Source: Gallibacterium salpingitidis
GTDB taxonomy: Bacteria > Pseudomonadota > Gammaproteobacteria > Enterobacterales > Pasteurellaceae
Reading direction: 5' to 3'
Assembly: GCF_001678495.1 (NCBI RefSeq)
Contig: NZ_JTJL01000005.1
Location: forward strand, 1-64,000
Length of the DNA: 64,000 nucleotides
Made by a program: the position numbers and the translations under genes. The notes under the pieces were generated by a model. It saw only the letters and a program-made list of their open reading frames with translations. It ran no database searches and had not been told where the DNA came from. The number at the start of each line of letters is the position of its first letter. Position 1 is the first letter of the stretch. Of the stretch, positions 57,710-64,000 are shown one piece after another.

Positions 57710-59734
57710 TTAGTTTGCAATACCTGCAATCTGATAATTAATTTGCCAATAAAGTAATTGTTTATAGGCATTGATCTGTGTTTTTTCCTCTGCGGATATT
57801 GGCTGTAAAGCTGTTGTTTCCCCTGTTGTTAGATTCCATTCATACTTAATAATATTTTCAGTATGAATGTCATAGATCGCTGTTGGCGTAGTAACCACAG
57901 TTTCATTAAAGGCAAAATTAAAATTCTGTTCAGCGTCAGCTGACAACAGATTACGCCCGCCAAGATGCCAATATTCACAATCAGATAAACTGAATGAAAA
58001 TAGTGTTGGCATAATATCTTTATGTGAACCTAAACGGTAAGGTTGGAAATCAACCGCACAATGTTGTTTGATTGCGTCTGGAAGATGTACAAAGAAAGGA
58101 ACGGTTTTATCTAAAAACAGATCGGTTGGAAAATGATTCTCCATCGCACGCATATGGTGATCGCCCGAAGCGGCAATGATGGTGCTATCGGCAACAGGAC
58201 TTTGTGCAATATTGTCAATAAACTCGCCCAAGGCATTCGCCGCATATTGAAAGGCTTGCAGAATATTTTGCTGTTCTTGTCGATCTTTCGCCAAAATTTT
58301 ACCTGTTAATACGTCTGGATTAACTGGAAAAGGTTGATAATGATCAGGCGCCTTAAATGGCGGATGATTAGTCATTGTGAGAATATTAATAAATAACGGC
58401 TGTTCACTTTGTTGTAATAACTGTTCCGCCAATTTAAACGCATATTCATCAGCGACACCCCAGTAAGAGAGCGAACTTTTCGCCGCAGGAAAACGATCGA
58501 CAATGCTGTTTTGATCGTAAAGCTCATCAATGCCTTGTAATGGCAGATAATTAGCTAAATTGCGCCACATAATATTGCCGGCAGTAATAAAAATGGTTTT
58601 ATAACCTTGCGCTTTATAGGTAAAGAATGGCGTTTGTTTTAAGCTGACACCTTGAGCAATAGATTGGCTGATATTTTGGATTGGACTATGAAAATAGAGC
58701 GAAGCCAATGAGGGTGCGGTGCCGTTATAATCTGAACTAAAGCGTTGAAAGCAATAATCTTGTGTTAAATAAGGGCGCAACTTACCTAATAGATCGTTGG
58801 TTTTCGGATCATCAAACTGTAAAAAGTTATTACCAAAACTCTCCATTAATGCCATTACAACGTGTGGCGGATTATTAGCTAAGAAATCATTTTTCGCCGT
58901 TTTTGCGGTAAAGAACTCGGTTACATTATCTGGCGTTGCTAATGGTGTTGTCGTTGGTACAAGTTGTTTTACTTGGTTGATTAAGTTTGCACCATCTTGC
59001 CAATTAACTGGATTAAATTGGATATCGCGTTTTCTATCTTCAAACGCCCATTTCATCGCAATAACGCCATTTGGCACCATTTGGTTAATGATACTTAGTG
59101 AAGCGACTTGTGCATGCATTTTTGCCAATGGGTGCGTGAAGAAATAACCTCGCGCCGCATAGGCTAAATAGATCAATGCAAGTATGGCATAGCCATAAAT
59201 AACGGCAGAAGGTAACAACGGCAGCGGTTGTGCTGTTAGAAAATAGTAAAAAATATAGGTTGGAATCAGGGCGGCAACGAGCGTTAATAATGAGAGTTTG
59301 ATAACTGGATAATCTTCATAAATATTGTTTAAGACCGCTTTGGTATCATCTTCAACAATCCCAAACATAAAAATATTATAGTAACTTTTATAAGTCTTAA
59401 AATAGAAGTAATTACCGAGATTAACGCCAGTAAACAGCAAAGAAACGATAAAAAGATAACAGCTAAAAACAAAAAGTAACGTCTTGACTAAGGAAAAGGC
59501 GAGTAAGATGGCGCCAATAATAAATGGAATAGCAAGTAAAATCGCACTAATTTTGGCGTCATAACGATAACCCATACGCCACATTCGTGAGAATGATTGT
59601 TGATGTTCCGGTTGTGAGAATAATTGCGGATCAACAAATTTATTCACCATCCATTTTCTAATTAGTGTGGTTTGTAAAACGTAATAGATGAATAGCAGTG
59701 TCAAAGAAACTAAAAAATTACTATAAAAAATCAT
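57710..59734 (-). CDS. LTA-synthase-like sulfatase-fold phosphotransferase (possible LPS phosphoethanolamine transferase)
   Basis: A 674-residue inner-membrane protein: five N-terminal spans (about 1-210) and a periplasmic alkaline-phosphatase-type domain. The nucleophile is probably the Thr in DYNGTAPSLASL, and metal-site segments are VMALMESFG and ASGDHHMRAMENH. Related enzymes move phosphoglycerol or phosphoethanolamine from phospholipid to surface glycans. In Haemophilus a member of this family (Lpt6) decorates LPS inner-core heptose, so that role is plausible here but unproven. It lies 18 nt after pgeF on the same strand. Confidence 0.8.
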   Translation of the reverse strand: MIFYSNFLVSLTLLFIYYVLQTTLIRKWMVNKFVDPQLFSQPEHQQSFSRMWRMGYRYDAKISAILLAIPFIIGAILLAFSLVKTLLFVFSCYLFIVSLLFTGVNLGNYFYFKTYKSYYNIFMFGIVEDDTKAVLNNIYEDYPVIKLSLLTLVAALIPTYIFYYFLTAQPLPLLPSAVIYGYAILALIYLAYAARGYFFTHPLAKMHAQVASLSIINQMVPNGVIAMKWAFEDRKRDIQFNPVNWQDGANLINQVKQLVPTTTPLATPDNVTEFFTAKTAKNDFLANNPPHVVMALMESFGNNFLQFDDPKTNDLLGKLRPYLTQDYCFQRFSSDYNGTAPSLASLYFHSPIQNISQSIAQGVSLKQTPFFTYKAQGYKTIFITAGNIMWRNLANYLPLQGIDELYDQNSIVDRFPAAKSSLSYWGVADEYAFKLAEQLLQQSEQPLFINILTMTNHPPFKAPDHYQPFPVNPDVLTGKILAKDRQEQQNILQAFQYAANALGEFIDNIAQSPVADSTIIAASGDHHMRAMENHFPTDLFLDKTVPFFVHLPDAIKQHCAVDFQPYRLGSHKDIMPTLFSFSLSDCEYWHLGGRNLLSADAEQNFNFAFNETVVTTPTAIYDIHTENIIKYEWNLTTGETTALQPISAEEKTQINAYKQLLYWQINYQIAGIAN

Positions 59735-59752
59735 GCCGCCTTGTCCGTTGTG

Positions 59753-60499
59753 TTATTTTTCGCTGAACCAAATTAATGTTGCCATTCTGCCGGTTTGCCC
59801 ATCACGACGATAAGAGTAAAAATTTTCAGGATCGGAATAAGTGCAATATTCACCGCCGCTAATATGTTGCGGCAAAATACCGCAGCGCTGTAAGCGTAAA
59901 CGCGCTAGTTGATAAATGTCAGCGAAATATTTACCTGAATGTTGTGGATCGGGTTTGAATGCTTGTTGCGCGTTAGGATCTTGTTGGCAAAAAGCGGTAA
60001 ATACGTCTTCTCCAACTTGAAAAGCTTGTGCGCTAATTGCTGGGGCAAGCCACACTTTGATTATGGCTGGATCAGCGCTAAATTGCGCAAGCGTGTTTTC
60101 CAATACGCCAGCAGCTAAGCCGCGCCAACCAGCGTGAGCCGCAGCAACTTCTTCGCCATTGTCCGTTGCAAACACGACTGGCAGACAGTCAGCGGTCATA
60201 ATTAAACAGACGTGATTGGCTTGATTGGTATAACACGCATCAGCGGTTAAATTGGTATCCGACTGATGAATTTGTTTTACCGCAGTGCCATGCACTTGTG
60301 TCAGAAAAATCGGCGTTTGCGGTAAATGAAATTGTTCTACCAGTTGTTGGCGATTTTGTTGTACTAATGCGGGATCATCACCAACATGATCCCCTAAGTT
60401 TAATCCGGCAAATACACCACAGCTATGACCGCCAGCGCGTAAAGTGCTTAATGCGTGAACATTGTTAGGGACTTGCCAGTTTGGATAAAGTGCTTTCAT
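59753..60499 (-). CDS. pgeF: PgeF (YfiH, DUF152) peptidoglycan editing factor
   Basis: A 248-residue LACC1/YfiH-family protein. Active-site His and Cys are in FLTQVHGTAV, TADCLPV and AAAHAGWRGL. Members are reported as oxidoreductases or purine nucleoside phosphorylases, and in E. coli PgeF prevents misincorporation of L-serine into the cell-wall precursor. It shares a base with the rluD stop, so the two are coupled, as in E. coli rluD-yfiH. Confidence 0.92.
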   Translation of the reverse strand: MKALYPNWQVPNNVHALSTLRAGGHSCGVFAGLNLGDHVGDDPALVQQNRQQLVEQFHLPQTPIFLTQVHGTAVKQIHQSDTNLTADACYTNQANHVCLIMTADCLPVVFATDNGEEVAAAHAGWRGLAAGVLENTLAQFSADPAIIKVWLAPAISAQAFQVGEDVFTAFCQQDPNAQQAFKPDPQHSGKYFADIYQLARLRLQRCGILPQHISGGEYCTYSDPENFYSYRRDGQTGRMATLIWFSEK

Positions 60500-61473
60500 T
60501 AATAATCTAACTCATCTTTGTGTAATTCATAGTCGGCTTTCAACGCTTCAACTAATTCAACAAAATCATCTGGCAATGGCGCATACCATTCCATTAATTC
60601 GCCAGTAATTGGGTGTTCTAAACGTAACATAATGGCGTGTAACGCTTGGCGTTGGAATTGGCGTAATACACTTAATAGTTCTTCGCTTGCACCTTTTGGT
60701 GGTTTTGGACGACCGCCATAAGTTTGATCACCTAATAATGGGTGGGCAATATGCGCCATATGTACACGAATTTGGTGAGTACGTCCGGTTTCTAAACGTA
60801 AACGCAAGCGAGTGTAATTACGGAAACGTTCCATAATACGGTAGTGTGTTACTGCTGGTTTTCCCATTGGATGAACTGCCATATGCGTGCGTTTGGTTGG
60901 GTGGCGCGCCATTGGTTGATCAACAGTTCCGCCTTTGGTCATAATGCCGCTGGCAATAGCTTCATATTCGCGGGTGATTTGACGTTTTTGTAAGGCGCGT
61001 ACTAATTTGGTTTGCGCTTCCACTGTTTTAGCGACGACCATTAAACCAGTTGTATCTTTATCTAGACGATGCACAATACCAGCACGAGGCACTTCGGCAA
61101 TCGGCGGATAATGGTATAACAAACCATTTAATACGGTATTATCTGGATTACCAGCGCCAGGATGTACAACTAAGTCTTTGCTTTTATTGATCACTAAAAT
61201 ATGATCATCTTCATAAATAATATCTAAAGGCACTTCTTGTGGCGTGAAACGTGTATCTTCTTCAATTTCCGCCTGCATAATAATTTGTTCTGTGCCAAAT
61301 ACTTTTTCTCTTGGGACGGTAACGACTTTGCCATCAACTTGTACTAATCCGGCTTCGATCCAAGTTTTTATGCGTGAACGTGAATATTCTGGAAACAATT
61401 CTGCTAAAGTTTGGTCTAAACGCTGACCTAATTGATGAGGTTGAACCTCTGCTGTTAATTTAAGGTGTTCCAT
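60499..61473 (-). CDS. rluD: 23S rRNA pseudouridine(1911/1915/1917) synthase RluD
   Basis: An RNA pseudouridine synthase acting on helix 69. In 324 residues: an S4 RNA-binding domain (about 15-75) and the RluA-type catalytic domain with Asp in GIVHRLDKDTTGLMVVAK (about 135-152) and RLETGRTHQIRVH. It is divergent from bamD, as in E. coli. Confidence 0.96.
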   Translation of the reverse strand: MEHLKLTAEVQPHQLGQRLDQTLAELFPEYSRSRIKTWIEAGLVQVDGKVVTVPREKVFGTEQIIMQAEIEEDTRFTPQEVPLDIIYEDDHILVINKSKDLVVHPGAGNPDNTVLNGLLYHYPPIAEVPRAGIVHRLDKDTTGLMVVAKTVEAQTKLVRALQKRQITREYEAIASGIMTKGGTVDQPMARHPTKRTHMAVHPMGKPAVTHYRIMERFRNYTRLRLRLETGRTHQIRVHMAHIAHPLLGDQTYGGRPKPPKGASEELLSVLRQFQRQALHAIMLRLEHPITGELMEWYAPLPDDFVELVEALKADYELHKDELDY

Positions 61474-61651
61474 AGTAACTATAAATCCAGTAACATAACC
61501 ATTTAATTATTTGCTGATACACTATACAATAACAGCAAAGAATTGATGTCAAAGTCGTGATTGTACCTTAACTGTCAGCGAGTTTACAGATTGAAATATA
61601 TTGTGTGATGAATTCATCAAACAGCTCACCCAAAAAAATTAAGGATCTATA

Positions 61652-62452
61652 ATGAGTATGAATAAGATAAAAGCTATTGCGATAACAGCCTTATCTGCGT
61701 TGGTATTAACCGCTTGTTCTAATTCTAAAGAGCAAGTAGAACAAGCTCCCGCACAAGAGTTATATCAAAAAGCGCAAGAATATTTACAAGATGAAAATTA
61801 TCGTCAAGCAATTCGTTATCTCGAAGCCACAGATAATCGTTTCCCATATGGTGAATATGCGCAACAAGCAGATTTAAATTTGATTTATGCTTATTATCGT
61901 AGTGAAGATTATGTCAATGCGTTATCAACCGCTGATCGTTATTTGCAAAAATATCCGCAAGGACCGCATTTAGATTATGTGTTATATATTGCTGGCTTAA
62001 CCAATATGGCATTGGGTGACAATTTATTCCAAGATTTCTTTGGTGTTGACCGTTCATCACGCGAAACTAAACCAAGAGAAAATGCGTATGGTAATTTTGA
62101 AACGTTGGCTCGTTATTTCCCGAATAGTGAATATACGAAAGATGCAGTAAAACGTATGCAATATATTCGTGAGAGCTTAGCAAAACATCAATATGAAATT
62201 GCGCAGTTCTATCAAAAACGTGGCGCTTATGTTGCGGTAGTGAATCGTATTCAAGATATCTTATTACGCCAATATCCTGAAACAAGCTATGCTTATTACG
62301 CATTGCCAATGTTGCAAGAAGCTTATACAGAATTGCATTTAGATAAACAAGCTGCGGAAATTGCAAAAGTGGTAGCAAATGGTCAAGGTAAAACTTTCCC
62401 AGAGTTAGAAAAACCAGAATCAGCGCCAGACGTTAAACCACCACTTAATTAA
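61652..62452 (+). CDS. bamD: Outer membrane assembly lipoprotein BamD
   Basis: An essential TPR lipoprotein of the BAM complex that inserts beta-barrel proteins in the outer membrane. In 266 residues: a signal peptide with lipobox LTAC (Cys near 22), then five TPR-like repeats, starting AQELYQKAQEYLQDENYRQA. The C-terminus is Pro/Glu-rich. ATG 61652 and ATG 61658 are both possible behind AAGGATC. Confidence 0.95.
   Translation: MSMNKIKAIAITALSALVLTACSNSKEQVEQAPAQELYQKAQEYLQDENYRQAIRYLEATDNRFPYGEYAQQADLNLIYAYYRSEDYVNALSTADRYLQKYPQGPHLDYVLYIAGLTNMALGDNLFQDFFGVDRSSRETKPRENAYGNFETLARYFPNSEYTKDAVKRMQYIRESLAKHQYEIAQFYQKRGAYVAVVNRIQDILLRQYPETSYAYYALPMLQEAYTELHLDKQAAEIAKVVANGQGKTFPELEKPESAPDVKPPLN
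61709..61717 (-). other. Actinobacillus-type DNA uptake 9-mer
   Basis: ACCGCTTGT, the complement of ACAAGCGGT, lies inside the bamD lipobox codons. A second copy is at 16793-16801. Two copies in 64 kb are far fewer than in genomes that use this signal. Confidence 0.5.
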
Positions 62453-62465
62453 TGATAAATTTAGG

Positions 62466-62497
62466 AAAAGTGTGGAATGAAAATCCACACTTTTTTT
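62466..62497 (+). terminator. Terminator of bamD
   Basis: AAAAGTGTGGA (62466-62476) pairs with TCCACACTTTT (62484-62494) with a T run through 62497. The reverse A/T flanks may also serve the opposing lipoprotein gene. Confidence 0.88.
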
Positions 62498-62505
62498 ATG
62501 CCGGT

Positions 62506-64000
62506 TTATTGCACTAAACGATAGAGATCTTTGCTATAAAAAATTTGCGTTGGATTATTTAAATCATAACCAGCTAAGTTGGGTGCAATATAAACAGGTA
62601 GGTAATATTGGAATAATGGCAAGATAATGGCATCTTGCGCTAATGTATCTACTACTTGTTGATAGAGTTGTTGTCGTTTTTCTGCTTCAGTCTCAACCAT
62701 TGCCTGTTCTAGCCACTGATCAATTTGCGGATTATGGTAGTGCATTAAATTATCAGGGCTTTTAGAGTGAAAAATATTTAAGAATGCAGAAGGATCATTG
62801 TAATCTGCACACCAACCGCTACGAATTAATTGAAATTGTTGTTGTATATGTTCGTTTGCCCATTGTTGGCTGGTTTTCGCTTGTGAGGTTACGCGAATAA
62901 GATCAGATTGGGCAAATTGTCGTGCAAGATTTTGTGCAATTTGTCGATTGGCCGGTGAATCATCGTAACTTAAATTGAGATGCAATGGGTGTTGATTATT
63001 AATATTAGCTTGCTTTAGTAATTGCTCAGCCGGCGGTAAGTTCAGGTAAGCACCAAATAACATTGATTTCGGTAATAAGCTGGCGGAGGCTTTACCATTG
63101 ATGGCGACATTTGCTACTGCGGATTGGCTAGAAATTAAACTGATTAAGGCTTGTCGTACTGCAACATTTTGCAATGTAGGGTGATGTGGATTCAGTTCGT
63201 AATAGTAACTACATAATTTAGGTACTAATTGTATTTCTGTACCGGTGCGGTTGGTCGCTAGTTGCCAATCAATTTGCGTAGAAGAGAGATTATTACGCCA
63301 ATATTCGACATTCTGAAACGAAACGTGTGCTTTATTCCAGTAATAAGGGTTTGCTGTTAGTTTGATCTTCTGTTCATCAATTTCCATTAGTTGATAAGCG
63401 CCATTGTAGAGCGCTTTTTTAGTAGGCATTAATGCAATATGCGCAAGCATTAGTGGTAAATGCGCATTAGCTTTATCTAATTGAATTTGTAGTGTGTGCT
63501 CATCAATCGCTTGTAGTCCTAACGCAGTAGCAGGTAATTTATCACTAAGAATTTTTTCTGCATTTTGCAGTGCAATAAAGCCTAAATATTTCGCTAATGT
63601 AGCTTTACTGGTTAATAAGTTTTGCCAACTTTGTACAAAATCGCTCGCAGTAACTGGGCTGCCATCTGACCATTTGGCTTCAGGGCGTAAATGGAATAAC
63701 CACACTTTTTGATCTTTACTTTCCCAAGATTGTGCAATTGCTGGAATGATATTGCCATGAATATCGTAACTGACTAAACCTTCGTATAAATCGTATAACA
63801 GCGCGGTATTTTGCAAATCATTAACTTGATGAGGATCTAATAGAAATTGTGTAAATTCACCAGCTCGAATGAGAGTAGTGGTTGAAGCTGGTGTTGGTTC
63901 CGTAGGTTGTTGAACGACGGTTTTAGACGGTTGCTGTTGATCACAAGCTGTAGTCAAAAAAAGAAAACAGCAAGTTATGGTGAATAACTTGCTTAAGTTG
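62506..64000 (-). CDS. Family 5 peptide-binding lipoprotein (OppA-like), 5' end cut by the window edge
   Basis: A substrate-binding protein of the SBP_bac_5 family. The frame stays open to the right edge. Codons beyond the TTG at 63957 read NLSKLFTITCCFLFLTTAC, a signal peptide with lipobox LTTAC, so the true start lies past position 64000 and the visible TTG is internal. The mature part has the family motifs YEGLVSYDIHGNIIPAIAQSW and WSDGSPVTASDFVQSW. It is probably anchored to the membrane and binds peptides or haem-like ligands. No permease genes are in view. Confidence 0.88.
   Translation of the reverse strand, partial: NLSKLFTITCCFLFLTTACDQQQPSKTVVQQPTEPTPASTTTLIRAGEFTQFLLDPHQVNDLQNTALLYDLYEGLVSYDIHGNIIPAIAQSWESKDQKVWLFHLRPEAKWSDGSPVTASDFVQSWQNLLTSKATLAKYLGFIALQNAEKILSDKLPATALGLQAIDEHTLQIQLDKANAHLPLMLAHIALMPTKKALYNGAYQLMEIDEQKIKLTANPYYWNKAHVSFQNVEYWRNNLSSTQIDWQLATNRTGTEIQLVPKLCSYYYELNPHHPTLQNVAVRQALISLISSQSAVANVAINGKASASLLPKSMLFGAYLNLPPAEQLLKQANINNQHPLHLNLSYDDSPANRQIAQNLARQFAQSDLIRVTSQAKTSQQWANEHIQQQFQLIRSGWCADYNDPSAFLNIFHSKSPDNLMHYHNPQIDQWLEQAMVETEAEKRQQLYQQVVDTLAQDAIILPLFQYYLPVYIAPNLAGYDLNNPTQIFYSKDLYRLVQ

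Noticed and set aside
62506-63957. Start of the peptide-binding lipoprotein at TTG 63957
   Set aside because: Codons further upstream encode the rest of a signal peptide ending in the lipobox LTTAC; the real start lies beyond the window.

Overview
The window looks like ordinary chromosome from a gammaproteobacterium of the family Pasteurellaceae. Base composition is AT-rich (about 40% G+C by eye). Recognisable gene blocks match Haemophilus/E. coli homologues: tsaE-amiB-mutL-miaA-hfq, rsgA/orn/tRNA-Gly, ptsHI-crr, nrdDG, queCDE, grxA/nfsA-rimK, hflKC/purA and rluD-pgeF/bamD. Operators fit gamma-proteobacterial CRP, NrdR, PurR and ArgR. I cannot name the genus. The Haemophilus- and Actinobacillus-type DNA uptake 9-mers are nearly absent, which argues against those two lineages. 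No insertion sequence, prophage, CRISPR array or rRNA was found.

Layout. 0-0.53 kb: T-rich non-coding DNA with a heptamer repeat and hairpins. 0.5-7.8 kb (minus): ggt, hfq, miaA, mutL, amiB, tsaE. 8.0-17.5 kb (plus): a LysR regulator followed by a catabolic cluster (aminotransferase, 2-oxoadipate dioxygenase/decarboxylase HglS, aldehyde dehydrogenase AmaB, NhaC-type transporter, L-pipecolate oxidase AmaA, ornithine-cyclodeaminase-family reductase). 17.5-19.4 kb: two tRNA-Gly, orn and rsgA. 19.7-22.3 kb: ptsH, ptsI, crr. 22.4-25.3 kb: the anaerobic ribonucleotide reductase nrdDG behind a pair of NrdR boxes. 25.5-33.3 kb: a CstA-family transporter behind a CRP site, then sirB2, yjjV, epmA, ycfL, nagZ, rlmC, glnB, a small DMT protein and mog. 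33.3-37.4 kb (minus): purC with a PurR box, queE/queD/queC under a preQ1-I riboswitch, and argA behind ARG boxes. 37.5-41.6 kb: a DUF535 gene and two DASS anion transporters. 41.7-47.3 kb: a ROK repressor divergent from a carbohydrate operon (SDR, FGGY kinase, GPH transporter, stand-alone EIIA-Glc paralogue). 47.3-51.8 kb: DUF455, rimK, nfsA / grxA, ytfJ and a DMT exporter. 51.8-57.7 kb: hflK, hflC, purA, topB. 57.7-64 kb: an LTA-synthase-like phosphotransferase, pgeF, rluD / bamD, and a peptide-binding lipoprotein that runs off the end.

The most interesting system is the 8.0-17.5 kb cluster. Read together, the enzymes make a nearly complete lysine/pipecolate route: delta1-piperideine-2-carboxylate -> L-pipecolate -> 2-aminoadipate semialdehyde -> 2-aminoadipate -> 2-oxoadipate -> D-2-hydroxyglutarate. 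It brings to one locus, with its own regulator and transporter, genes that in Pseudomonas putida are spread over more than one place. The second notable system is the 42-47 kb carbohydrate operon. There a GPH symporter is followed by a separate EIIA-Glc-like protein, an arrangement like a split LacS. The operon sits behind a perfect CRP site and a 14-bp-phased repeat that probably binds the divergent ROK repressor.
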